The notes under the pieces: model-generated
Database searches by the model: none
What the model saw: only the letters and a program-made list of their open reading frames with translations
What the model was told of the DNA's origin: nothing
Position numbers and translations under genes: made by a program
Shown here: positions 1 to 13,190 of the stretch, in pieces
Position numbering within the stretch: the stretch's first letter is position 1
Layout of the letters: each line of letters begins with the position of its first letter
DNA from: Toxotes chatareus
Lineage: Eukaryota > Chordata > Actinopteri > Toxotidae
DNA: 64,000 nt
NCBI GenBank assembly: GCA_016801885.1
Contig: CM028889.1
Span: 10,355,001-10,419,000 of the forward strand
Reading direction: 5' to 3'

Positions 1-614
1 AAAATGGAAAATGAGAAATTTTTTAAGTTCCAAAACAGGGAAGAATTTATGGTGTTTAAATCCACACATAGCAATCAATGGAGTTTGTTCTCAGATAAAT
101 TAAAGATATACATAACACATGCACATATAGAAACAAATGAATTGTAATATGTCTGCCAACAGCACCAGAAAATATCCAGGGTACACTCATGAGGGAGTGA
201 AAGGGTAGAAAGGTCCTTTGAGCAACATTAACAGCCCACAATATGCTCTACAGGCCCAGACTCTGGAAGCGTTTGGACTATTTTTATGGCCTAACTACCT
301 GTGTTTGCCCGCCACAAATCCATATTACCCAACATCATACACAGAGCCGAAGCATTTTTTAGGACCTTGTAACATCTGGCACTGGAAAAGATACATAAAT
401 AGTGAGATCAGGGCTTAGCTTTTAAATGGTCCAGGTCTTCTAATGTTACTAGATGAAGAGTTATGGGCGGGTGAACGATTGGGTGTAGATTACACCAGCA
501 CCCTCATTATGTGTAACTATAGTTTCTGCTGGCCACAACACTGTACATACAGAAGGAGCGGTATTACTTGAACACAGTCTGGGTCTTTTTTATGACGTCT
601 TGAAATTGTCTCAC

Positions 615-815
615 TGAAGGTTCTCAGTCATCCAGGTCATGGCAACTGGACTGGTGTTAGATTCTTGAAGACATTTTGCCTCTCATCCAAGAGGCTTCCT
701 CAGTTCTGACTGATTGGTGAGGAGACCCATATATTTATCCTTGGTAGGATTGTTAACCAGGCTATTGATGCCACTTTTTTGGTCAGTGCTCCTAGATGTT
801 GTGATGACTGTCATC
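615..815 (-). mobile_element. Probable degenerate retroelement fragment
   Basis: The bottom strand reads an open stretch TEEASWMRGKMSSRI followed by a stop. I recognise this as part of a sequence that recurs many times in teleost genomes (usually seen as MRGETSSR). The flanks, with CAGTCATCCAGGTCATGG at the low-coordinate end, also fit that family. I cannot name the family from the sequence alone, and the copy has no intact gene. Confidence 0.4.
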
Positions 816-3800
816 AGGGTTTCTGTGATATTATTTTTCACCAAGTCCAATACCGCGTTTTTTTTTTTTTAAGTAGCCAAAAAGACAAAGTCCTTTGGTT
901 ACACATCCCTTAATCCTTGTTGGGCATTTTTGTCATTTAGAAGAGATACTTAATCTTTTTACTGCTGTGCTTGGTTTTAAATTGACAGTAAATTGCTTTG
1001 GATCTAGTCTTGACTTGACTGATTAAGCATGATTAATGTGGATTTTGTAAGTACAAAGGGTCAGCAGGTCAGAGGCCAAGACTGACGACTTTCTAATAAC
1101 ACTGGCTAAGTTCCACAAAGGCAAGTTTGCTTTACTGGCCACACCATCATTTTGCACATGATGAAGGGTAATGGTGCGAATCCAACACTGTTAGTATTAT
1201 GGCTGGTGTTCCCAGCGCTGGTCAGTGGCCTAGTTTGGCCTCTGGGTGGGTGTGATGGGATATCTCTGGGTTTCAGAGAATTTGAGCTAGCTAATATTGC
1301 ACGAACAGAGAGTTTTCCGTGGGGACTGAAGACTGTAGATTCAAACAAACATAGGGCTTAAGAACATGAGGGCAAACTTGAGGAATGCAATTCCCGTTCA
1401 CAAGCCCTCATGAAAATCCGTTATCGCATGAAGTGGGCATGTCGGATTTTCCTACTGGGGTCAGAGAAGAGCACTTGGATTTGGCTGCCTTTTACTTTTA
1501 TTGGCGGGGAAACTTATGCTCTTGTTTTAACTGTGAGTTAAAGGAGTAGACAAGGTAATTTTATCCATTCAGAAATACTAGAACAATAATGTGAAATGAC
1601 AGTCATATCCCCCATTTTTCACATGATGTAATGATACTTATTAATCCATGCTGTTGATAAATTTGACTTAGTTTGCCGTTAGTTTGTAGCCTGCTGAGCT
1701 ATTTCTCAATGGTAGAAGAATTAGCATGAAGGTCTTAACAGTTTAAAAGTGTTCCTGGTAGTGTTAAAGTAAGAGCCCACTGTGTAAGCATAAATTTGGC
1801 TTGTGTTGCTTAGCATAAACATTTAGTTTAAAGTGAAATGGAAGCTCAAGTATAAACTGAATCACAGGAGGATTGTCTTTCAATACACTGGATTAGCGTT
1901 GTACTGCGCAGCCAAAAAAACAACACAGAGCTGGATTTGGCAGCACAGATAGCCATCAAAGATAATGAAAACTAATAAAGTGTGTGTTTGTGTGTGTGCG
2001 CGCAGTGGAAAAGCTCAGGCTGAATGTTTGAGATATTTTATGTGTCGTGGAGAAGATGAAGTTAATTTCTGTGCCTCGGCTGTTCTGCTTAGTCTTTTGC
2101 ATTCCCCAGAATTCAGAACCATGGCTCCTGTCTTTATGTTGGACTGCTGCTATAAATTACTGTTTTCCTTCTCTAAAATTTCAAGTAAGGTGACGATTTG
2201 TCAAGTGTCAAGTGAAATGTCCAATATAACAACAATAAAAATAAAACTAAAAAAAGAGATTTTTTCCTAAGCACATTACCGCAGTGAGAGGGGAGGAAGC
2301 ACACCAGACACACAAATAAAATATAAAATAAGACATGAAAGGTGTTTGGGGAATCCTGTAAGACAATATGGGTATAATTCATTTTAACAGCCGAGCTTTT
2401 GGCTTTCAACTGCAGTATTTGAAACAAATTTTACAGTGCAGGAGTACATGGTCTTTCTCACTTGTTTATATTTAGAAATATACATCACATGTGCAGTGTT
2501 TTCATCGCCATTCACAGGGAGCAGCCGCTGTTTGCTAATTCACATAAAATCTGTGTTATAGTTTGTATTTGAGAGATCAACTGAACTGTCAGGTTTAAAA
2601 ACAGAAAGCATCACACAAAATAAACATTATTCTTCTTTTCAGATATTTGAAATCAAATTAATTTACTTCAGAAGAGTGGCATCACATCACCACTTTGTCA
2701 TGACATTGGAAAACATCTACAAAGAGGAAACTTGGCCTCAGACTCACAAATTTTAAGTAAACGTGCTGAAAAATTTTTGCATTACCATGAAACACAACAG
2801 TCCCCAGGCACAACAAGGTCATCTGAGTTTAAATATGTGATGAAATGAATTTAAAGTTTGAAAAATGAAGCTGATAAGCACAACAATGTTCCTGAGTTGC
2901 AATGCTTGTTATTTTTTTGTAGTGTTTTCTTTGGGACAAATGTGAGTGGAGGAAGCCGAGCAAGAATATAAAACTGAAGTTTTTTGTCCTGGAAGGAGAG
3001 AGAGGGATGAGAGCTCCCAGAGTGAACTGGATTTATAGTTCGCTGTGTTTAATGCCAGCACAGGAATCGTTATCAGCTTTAATACACAGAAGTTTATTAT
3101 TTAAAGAACTTTTACGATGGAAAGTTGAGTTTCAAGACGATGCAACACCTGTTGATTGACTAAAAAGAGACTGTATTATAAGGACAATGTTGGAATATGA
3201 CAAATCTGTGTAAGCTGCCGCATGTAAAGAGGTTTCATGGTCAAGGTGATAGTCATGGTGATCTTACCAGTGGCCCACAGGGATACAGTTTCTTAAAAGT
3301 TCCTATTCATTATTCTTAGTCCAGGGAACACAGATGTATCTGTAAATAAAGCTGATCTCACCTCCTATTTTCCACAATTTATCATCTTGTTCCTCCTCAT
3401 TGTCTCTGTGGACAGTGCTTTCCTTGTTTGGATCTTCTTATTGTCTGTTCTTGCTGTTCAGCTGTTGTGGTTGTCTTCGCCGTCCTCCCCAACTGTTGGA
3501 AAGCTTCAAAGACAGAATGGGCATCAAAGGCTTTGGCCCCGAGTGGCCTCCTCCTCTCATCCCTGCGCTTCCCTCCTTCTCTGTCTTTTAGCCTCCACTG
3601 CTCCAGCTTTGTTGTTCCTCCTCTCATGTGCAAGTGATTAGACGACAGGGCCGAAGGAAAACACAAGCTTTGTTTTCGAGGCGGCGGGCACACTCGGAAT
3701 TCCAGTGGATTTACAGCAGTGAGGATCCCTCAGATCCTAACTGGTTAAATGGGACTCTGGAGAACCTTCCTGCTATGTGCTAACACCATCCAGGTCACTC

Positions 3801-6800
3801 CTTTTCTTCTGCTCTCCTTCCTACTTATCTACTGTTTCATTTCTTCTTTCCTTTCATCTCCTGTCTAGTTTTTTCTTCATTTCTTCCAATCTCCTCTCCT
3901 CTCCTCCTTAACAGAAGTGCGGATACAAAGATCTATTCATAGCCAGTGACTGCTCATTTTCTCCTCTCTGCCCAGTTGCCTTGCCTCACTGTCACTCTGC
4001 CTCTTATGAAGGGTCAGATAGTCATGAATGGTACAGTCGCTACTATTGTGCCTTTATAGGCAGCGGTTATGTCTGCTGTTTTGTCATCTGCTCTGAAAGC
4101 AATAACAGCACCGAGGGTCTTAATAAATACTGGTTTGTCCTTGCAGTGACCTTGAGAAATATTGGATTCTTAGTCCAGCTGAGCAGCTCAAAGTTTGTTA
4201 CAGGGGCCTTTTGGCACACATCAACTAAATGAAGAAGAGCTGAAAATTCGTATTTGACGTACACAATATTACTACAGTTACACAAATGAGAATTTGTGTG
4301 CTTTGCCGTCCATTCTGTGCCAAGTTAGATAAAAATCTGATAACTTTTGCAGGCATTTTGCCATGTTAACTGTCTGACCTGCAGACCGACATTTCCATCC
4401 CTAAAGCCATGACACTATAGTGTGGCTAAAAATACAGAAAATGTCATGTCCCCAAAATATCAGCTTTTCACAAAGGGTCTTGAAAGAAACACTTTCTTTT
4501 ATGTTAATAAACCCAATGGTTGTGCAATTTATGACCTTTAGAGAAGCATTAAATCCTTCAAATTAGTTTAAAATAGAAAAATCACAAATGTCTGAGGACC
4601 TTTTCATGAGGCATCGGTGATATGCTTTGGAGCAGACCGCCACTTACACAGACCATCCCGTTTAGTAGACCCCAGGCGTGCTGCAGCAACCGGAGAGTAC
4701 CAGCCAGAATAGCAATTTCTACCAAAAACAATCAAAGTAAGTGAAGTGTGGATCATAGAGTCCCTCTGGCAGGCCTGTGTGTTGACTGGAGAGTAATGAA
4801 AGAATGCAAAAGGGCCCAAGCTCAAATCACGCTCCAGTCAAACAAAGGAGGAGTAATAAGGCATTTGGAGAGCAGGAAAACTCTGAGCCTGCAAGTGATT
4901 TAAATCAGGGGGCTGACAATACAGTGTGGTGTTTGTTAGCATGCATGTGTTGGTGCTCATAGATTGTGTATGTGGTTGTATCCAGTACAAGAGGAGAAAT
5001 AAAGAATCTGTTATCCAAAAGAAATTTGTGTGACTGAGCTTGTGTGTGTGTGTGTCTGTATCTTCACATGTGCTTGTTTCACAGTAATTTCTCTGCATTT
5101 TATGGTTTCTTGGACTTGTATGGTTTGTTGTGTGCAAGTACACACTCACGCAAAAAAAATAAACACACACACACGTACAGTACACATGCTGCCCTCTAAC
5201 TGTCTGTGTACAATTGCAGCTGGAGTGGTTGGCTGATGAAATTTGACTTGTAAACTGTTTTCAGATTTGAGTTTGTGTGAAACAAGCTATAGCAAACTTT
5301 TGGATTTAAAGTATTTTCCATAGCAGGTTATGGTGAATCTTGTGTGTACAGGGGCCAGTATTTATTAAATTGCAAAAAAAACTAAAATCTGAACTTCTAG
5401 CAAATATCACTCACTTTCACTCCTACTTATAAAATTAAGAAAAACAGTTATATAAACAGTTATCAAAATTCTTTTGATTTCTGACTTTTGACTGCATTGT
5501 AGAAACAGAGTCAAGCGTGCCCCTTTTTTCTGGTCAGCTTAGAAATGGTTTGGAAGTGGCTGCTGGTGCACATATAGTCCTCATGGGCCGTGTTGCAGTC
5601 ACTATTTCATACTTGTTCTGTAGTCTGACATGACGAGATTTCTTGTCTCATGTCACTTATCTCTTAGCTTTAGTTGAGTTTCATTCCAATACGCTACATC
5701 TAAGTCACACCACTACAATCAGTCGGTAACAGAAATCATCTTTATACGTCTTAATTAAGTTACAACGTGCATTTTTATATTTTACCCTCTCAATAGTAAT
5801 ATGAGACATATTTTTCTGCTGTTTTGGTTCTGTGTTTGTTTACTACAGGATTTTAACATGCACCTTCTATTTCACACTGCTGCTCCTGGTAAACCCAGAA
5901 GTAAACATGGTCAGTGGTGCACACATGTGAAGACACTCACACACAATTGCACAGGGAAGACTTTTTTGTAATGTTCTTGGTGTCGTGTAGTTCTTAGTGT
6001 GTTACAGCCACACAAATAGACTTAGTGGAGCTGTAAATGTCATTAGCAATAGTTTGACTCTCCATTCGTTTCTCTACTCTGTGTGTGCTCAGCTCATCAG
6101 GAGGAAGTCACCACTTCAGCTGACTTGCCGTGACCCTGGCAAACCGCAAGCTGGAGACACTGAGTTCATTTATTACACTATGAAGCTTCATGGAGATATC
6201 AAAGAAAAGTATGTTGTTTAGTGAACTCTTCAGCCAGACAGAAACCAGTTATGAATATTATATACTGGTTCCTGGGGTATACATATAATGCAAATAACAT
6301 TATTGTTAGTTGAATTTAATCCTCAGTTAGTCCTAGGCAGAGGTATTTATTTATGTGTGATTTGGAACAACAGATCATGAACTTAACCTTTCAAATCCTT
6401 AGTGAGTACTAGAAACAAGTCTTTTAAATGTTATTTCTGTGCCTCATATTTCTAGTAAGTCTTTGTCTAAACTGCCACTGGGGATGGCTGAAAAAGCTGG
6501 ACTGACTCATGGTAGAAACAGCAGGAGGAGCAGAACGCCTCCATACTTTTCAACATGCTGCCAGCCAGTGAGAACCACCCAGCATTACCACATTTAGTTT
6601 CCCATTGTGAAAGACTTATGGAGGTCTTGTGTATATCAAAATGTGTTGAAGCAGTTCATCAATATATCAAGGCCACTCCATACAAAGTGATGACAGGTGC
6701 ACATTAAGAAATAGTTGTTAAGTCCAGCTGGACTGCAGGTTTTTGTGAAGCAACACTTTGACTTTCTCCTTCACTCTTTAGTAACAACTTTAGCCCAGTG

Positions 6801-8354
6801 TTGCAGTCTTTCTTTTTCTTTGGATTTATTGATTGATTGAAGAATAATTAACTCCCCACTTTTTTTTCTCTCTCCACCGCCTCCATCTTTAACATCTGGA
6901 AACTGTGGATTGTCTTAAACAATGTAGTATACAAACGGAGAACATTTCTGAATTGATAAAAAGCTCGTGCACCACCATATTTTCTGAGTTTGAAGGGTAG
7001 TGAACATGCTGTACTGTCTCTTTACAGCACGAAAACACTTAGTGAGAAAGAACTGCACCCGTCTCCTCTTTAAGATCAGGGGACTGACCCGTTGTGTTGG
7101 AGTCTGGTGATTGTCAGCAGTGGCTGCTCAGTTCAAAGGCTTCATACTATATAATAATATGCAGGCAGACTGAGCTAACAGAGCCCATCCACCAGATGTG
7201 GAGTCTGACACACTCCAGTGTCTGTGCTGTCTGTCTGCAGCCTGCAGCTATACAGTCCACTCACTGACAAGCAAGCAACATACATATACACACTGACATG
7301 AAACTGTAGAATTAATAGATCTTTCCACTTCATCATCGGGAGCTTGAAGCGTCATTGCTCCTCTTTCTGTCTCTGTTTCTATGTCTTTTTCTCTTGCTCA
7401 CTTGCTCCAACTGACAATCCAACTATCTATCAACTTAATATACAAGACCTGGGTTCAGTTTATCCCCTAAATGGTTTCCCCCATCTCAGACATCAATTTC
7501 ACACCTTTCATAAAACAGCTAAGAAACCTGTAAAATCATTCTGACATTGCCTAGCTGTGTGCGTCATTAGATTCCAACTGTATCATCAAAGACTTGGAAT
7601 AGAGCTGGGAAAATTCCTTCATCTTTGTCCTAAACACATGATAAATTGTTTTTTGCTCTCACAAACTATGCAACTTCTTTAATCCAAGCTATTTTTGTGT
7701 TCTCATTTGTCACTGGGGATCTCAAACGAGTGGACTCTCACAAGCCTAGCAGCCCATTTCTCAACCTCTGTGTCTCCCTGCCTTTTGAAGAGGATGGAGG
7801 ATTGTTTATGTTAGCATGAACCAGACCTGAGCACATCATGGCTTTTAATAGGACGCTGTGTAACGTGTATAGAAGAGAGACACTGTATACAGTATAAGAT
7901 TTGGAGAAAAAGGGGGTTCCTGCAAAGGTAAAGAAGACAATCTATGCAGGGGCATATTTCTCCTGCACAGAGAAGAGGAGAGAGGAAATGTGGCAAGGTG
8001 GAAAAAAGAAAAGGACAGACCATACTGTAACTTGACAAGAAGTTCTGGTCCACCAAATGAAGCGCCACGATAACATCAGGGACCAATGATATTACTGTAA
8101 ACATGTTCCATATGCTCTTACTGTCTCCACCCCTGTCTTCTTCTTTTCTCCTCCTGCTTGCCTCACCCCATCTCTTTCGATTTCCTTTCTTTCTCCTTTT
8201 CTTGCTGCTTTTCACTCTTCCCCCTCTTGTTGTTTTATTGAGGAATGCTCCGCTGAGGAGAGCATTTGATCTTACTGCTGCTTTGACCTAAAGACGGAGA
8301 GAGGGAGGGCGCGGTGGAGGAAGGGTGGAGGAGTTTAAGGCTGCATGTGTCCCC

Positions 8355-8383
8355 AATTACGCTGCTGAGATGGCAGCGTAATT
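8355..8383. repeat. 11-bp perfect inverted repeat with AATTA ends
   Basis: AATTACGCTGC (8355-8365) and GCAGCGTAATT (8373-8383) with a 7-nt spacer. The ends carry AATTA, a homeodomain-type core. It sits in a locally GC-richer patch of intron 1. Confidence 0.85.
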
Positions 8384-10690
8384 CACTGCTTCAGTCAGCG
8401 ACTGGTGGACGGGAAAGAGACGCCTAATCAAGGCCAGAGTACCCCAAGCTGCTGCCAATTCTAACACATACATGGACATTGCACATGCAGGGACTCGCAC
8501 ACACAAGCAGGCTTGCTCATGACAAGAGCCTTCACACAGCTCACCACATTTGAGGGCTTATATTGCACACATTTTCTCACCCCACCCTTTCTGTCTGACT
8601 TACCTCCACAGCAGTCTCATAAAAATTAATATTAAATATTAGACCAACAAACGTTTTTTTATTCCCATGACAGTGACGCTGGTGATATTTTAGACTAAAC
8701 TAAAAAAGCTAAACTAGCTCATGTACTCTTCAGCATCAGCAGCAAACCATTCTGGCGTTTCTTTTTCCCTCTTATCTACAGAGGCATGCTCTGTGCACTG
8801 GAGTGTTATCTGAATACAGTTAGCATGCGATAATATGCTACAAATAAACTTCTCACGCTACAGTTACAAATGCTTATAACCTCAGCTGTATTCAAAATTT
8901 GATAAATAAATCAGCCATTCCATTTCTTCTGTCCCTCTTCAAAAAAAAAAAAAAGCTTTCTTAGTGCAGATTCAGATAAATATAAAGAGCTTCAGGGTAT
9001 AAAAACAGGGCAAACGTCTTTGACTCTATGGCAACATCACACTTCCTGTTAGTGTCATCTTAGCATCTTAACATGATGACAATTGCAGTGCTAAATGGCA
9101 AACCATATCCATCCCAATGGTCAAGTAAAACAGAGGAGTCAGTATGTTTTTTGACAGTTCTAAGGCAAAAATGTCCCATCAGCTTAGCTGTTATATCCAT
9201 AGGTCACTAAGATCATCTTTTTATTGTGTTCAGAATTTTTAGACATGCAAGTAAAAAGCCCAAACTCTAGAAGATGTATATTTCTATGGACATGTCAAAT
9301 AATGGCATTTCTATCTGGGAAATAACAATATATGGTGAAGAGTATTAACTATGCTTCACATCTGTGGAAAAAAGGAGCAAAAAAAAATGCCAAAAACAGT
9401 CAGAGGTTCAAAGATCTGGTAAACTGATGAGAAGAAAGGAGTAGAAATAACATATGAAGGTGCGCAGCAGGCAGTGAGATCCTGCACTCAGAGGAATCTA
9501 ACAGACTTCATCACTGCAACCTGGGAGATTCTGGACAGGAACTGAGGTAATACAATGGAGATCATTGTGCCTGTAGTACTCCTTTAACACCTCTTTCTTC
9601 TCCGTGCCACCATCTGCCTATCCTCCTTTCCATCGTCTGGCTTGGAGGTGGATCAGTTATGAAGTGTGTGTTTGAGAGAACCAGGTTTATAGGAGGTGAG
9701 GTGAGACTGTGTTTGGAGAAGCAAGCTGGGATGCTTTACAAGGTGTGTTTAGTCAGCCCCCGCACCGGTCGTCTGGTGAAATGAGATGGAAATGACAACA
9801 AGCTCTGGAAATGTGAGAAGAACTGTGATCGTCTTTGTCTCTTGTGGCAGATTTTGTCTCTCTCTCTCTCTGGCACTCATATTTCTGCTCTCTTCTCTGT
9901 AATTTGCCATCTCTAATATAATCCAGGTTTTGTAAATCCCTCAGCCAGAATCCGGAACCCCTCTACTTTTTAAATGATCTCTGTGTTCAATACAGAAAGA
10001 TGTCTAAGGGTGGAAGTGTTTTCATTATCAGCACATAGTTGCAGCCAATGGAAAACTACGTCAAGTAAAGCGAGATCAGGCATGATGTTGCATCCAGCAT
10101 GAACAGTGTCTTTCAGGCCTTGTGCATCACAAATTATTGTCATAATAAATGACAAATTCCTAATGATGACACCTTCAATATTGGAAAAGAAACAACAGAA
10201 AAACTTGCTAAAAAGCTTTATTTACTCATCAGAGGAAGTAAATATTAAAATATAATACATGCAATACTATTCACATTAGTGCCTTTTAGAGTGTTAGGTG
10301 GGCTAAACCAAGCACTCCACACATATGTTAGGAATGTGAAACCAGATTCACTTATGTTTTAACCAAATATTTTTCTTTCTGTTATTTTCTCCTTCAGATT
10401 GGCATTCAGCTCGCCTGGTGTCTCTTTCCATGCTGGGTTTTCAATCATTCATCTCTCTGTCTTTTCATCACTCCATTACCTTATGAAACCTGTCTGTCCT
10501 TTTCCTCCCTTTTCTGCTTCTAAGGATTTTTTTTTCTTCACACATTGTTTTTTTTTTCCTCCTCATGCACTGATGATTCCCAACCTACAGTTTCAAAATC
10601 CAGTCTGTGCTGTGGGTTTCTCACATTGTCAAGTTTACATTGTATCATCTGCACAGTTTTCATCACTTACATCTGCCTGACATTTCTCCT

Positions 10691-10692
<2 letters not shown>

Positions 10693-10720
<28 letters not shown>
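10693..10720. repeat. (CT)n microsatellite
   Basis: A CT dinucleotide run inside a longer pyrimidine-rich tract in intron 1. Confidence 0.85.
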
Positions 10721-10721
<1 letters not shown>

Positions 10722-13131
10722 TTTAATTCTTTCACTTTTTGTTGCCCTCTTTATTTCCCCCCAGTATAAAGCAGATCCGGAGCAGGTGTCCCAACCCCCC
10801 TCCTTACTCCCCTTCCGTCTTTCGACATCAGGGATGGATTGAAGTAGAATCGGAAACAGGGATTCTATCTCTCCAAAATGCACCTAGTGTATACTCATAC
10901 AAACACACCACATCTGTTTTTTCACTTATTAGGATAGATGGGTAAATTTCTCTAGACGAGAATCCCTTTTGACAAATCTTTCCCATTAAGGGAGGCTTAT
11001 TGACCCTGAATCATCTAAATCCTCCTTCACATGTACAGTAAAAAAAAAAATCCAGTACTCTTTTTTTATTTTGTTGTTAATTTACTATAGTAATGTAATC
11101 AGAAGTGTACCTTTTCTGCAAGCTGAAATTGGATTTCAAAGTTGTCCATATATTTTCCATTTTTTATCCACTTTTCATCCTTTTCCAGCATTAACAACAA
11201 ACTTGGCTACTGGCTTAGTTTTGCATGGTTTTGTCTCAGGACACATGGAAAAAGTGAATCTTTTAAGTCCAGTGTTCTTCATTCAAAATGACTCATAACA
11301 TTTACCAGTGTTTGCATATTTTGAATCTGTATCTCTCAGCACTTTCTGAGCTGTATGTGAAATCTGTTTTTGTGGTATAGTATGTGGAAAAGCTCCAGTC
11401 CAATTCCGTGGCTCTAAATAATTTTATCTGCAGTAGCGGAAAGTGTTGAGTGTGTGCTCAGAGTGTGGGTTTTTCTCCCTGGCTTGTTTTTAGCTCTTTC
11501 TCTGGGGACATGAAGGTCTCACTTCTCTTTCCCACCATTCATCTCTCTCTCTCTGTCCTCTTCTGTCTCCCATCCTCCTGTCTCCCTCATTAGTCCGCTA
11601 CCTTTTCTTCCAAACAAGTGGAGGAATGCTGGTGCTTATTTTCGTAACCTGGGATGAGGAGAGGGTTCCTGTCAAGCACCAGGGTGATTGACAGGGAAGC
11701 TGGATTTAAGGATGCTGGAAATGCTCAGAGGTTCTCTGTTTGCCTCAGCCTCTCGCTGTTGGCAGCCTAGACTTGGTGTCTGATATAGGCCAGGAAAGCC
11801 AAAGAATAAGAAAACAGGACATTTTTACTGGCATGAGTATTTTGGGTTTTTCCTCTCACATCTCATTCTGTCTTCGTCTCTCACATTATATCTCTGTCTC
11901 TCTTTTCTCCCACTACTTGTTCTGTTCATATCTCTGTTCCAATTTCTCTCTGTCCCTATCATACTTTCACTTTCGCCTGATGCAAAGTTTCAGCCATGAC
12001 CATGAGTCATCACTTGATGGAGACATGATGTCCCACACTCAGTTTCCCAGAAGCATCTCAGAATTATTGAGCATAGTTTATCTGTGCCGACAGTGGCCTG
12101 TTAACACTGGTTAAATGGAGGGAGTTCTTTATGGAAGATGTCTTATATTAGCTTAAAAGAGTTCTCTGATCTAACCCTGCAATCCTATAACACCATCTAA
12201 CTCAATGGACAGTTTATAAAAAATGAACAAAGTTGATGCAGAAGAAGGTTGGTTATGTAGTCTCAACCTGCTAGCTTCAAGCAGAGATGCTGTTTTCCAA
12301 ATTATGTGTCATTTAAATCAAGTATCCCCAGCTTGAAATGGTCTCACTCTGTGTTTCATTAATAGTCTCTGGCCTAAATACTTTTCTATATGTCCTGCAG
12401 ACAAGGGGAGATTCAGCCTGGAGAGTGAGGAAATACAGACAGACGTAAAGGATGGTTTTGGAATGGCGCCCAGCTCAACTGTAGTCACATGATGTCTAAA
12501 TCCGAGTCACGTTTGAAATTCAGCAGCATTATCCTGGCGTTCCCAGATTCCATCTGCTAGGGCCTCTCCTTTTGAATTTGTCATACTCAAGGAATCTGGG
12601 AATGCCGGCAGTGAGCTTATAGAGTGTGTATGTGTCCCTGGTTGCACCTGAGCAGACACTCACACACACGCGCGCGCGCATACACAGGTTTTGGTCCAGC
12701 ACATGAGCAAGCATGTAACATGGCATGTGTCTTATTCACACTATTCACACTGTTGGCACACATGATACACTATTTCCTAAAAAGTCACGTACAAAAAGTC
12801 AAGCCAGATGACTACATTCATGTCCCACACACAGACAGCCTGACTGTCTTTGGCTTTAAATCTTATATTCAACACCTGACCCATGACGCCCACAGTCCTC
12901 ATCACAGACATAAAACATAAACATGCACCGTAGTCACATTAAATGTTATGCTCATTCTGCACAGTGTACTAAGTTGCACTCTGCAATAAAAAGACACACT
13001 AACATGCAGGTGTGATGACTCGATTCACATTCCACAGACAGATGAACAGACAGCTACCTCTGCAGATTACGTCAAGGTCTCAGGGCTCAGTCTATCTGCT
13101 TGGAAGCGATCAGGTTTTCCAGAAAGCTGAG

Positions 13132-13170
<39 letters not shown>

Positions 13171-13190
13171 GCGCGCGCACACACACACAC
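13132..13190. repeat. (CA)n-(GC)n-(CA)n microsatellite
   Basis: Alternating purine-pyrimidine run with a central GCGCGCGC block flanked by CA repeats. Such runs can adopt Z-DNA. Confidence 0.95.

Noticed and set aside
3387..3641. Hydrophobic N-terminus resembling a signal peptide (candidate exon 1)
   Set aside because: The frame does not lead to a GT donor in the phase needed for exon 2, there is no CpG-rich promoter, and overlapping frames are equally open because of pyrimidine-rich sequence.
7811..8215. 134-codon open frame on the - strand starting MKSSKKRRKKG
   Set aside because: The basic start is the translation of a pyrimidine-rich tract on the + strand. No domain is recognisable.
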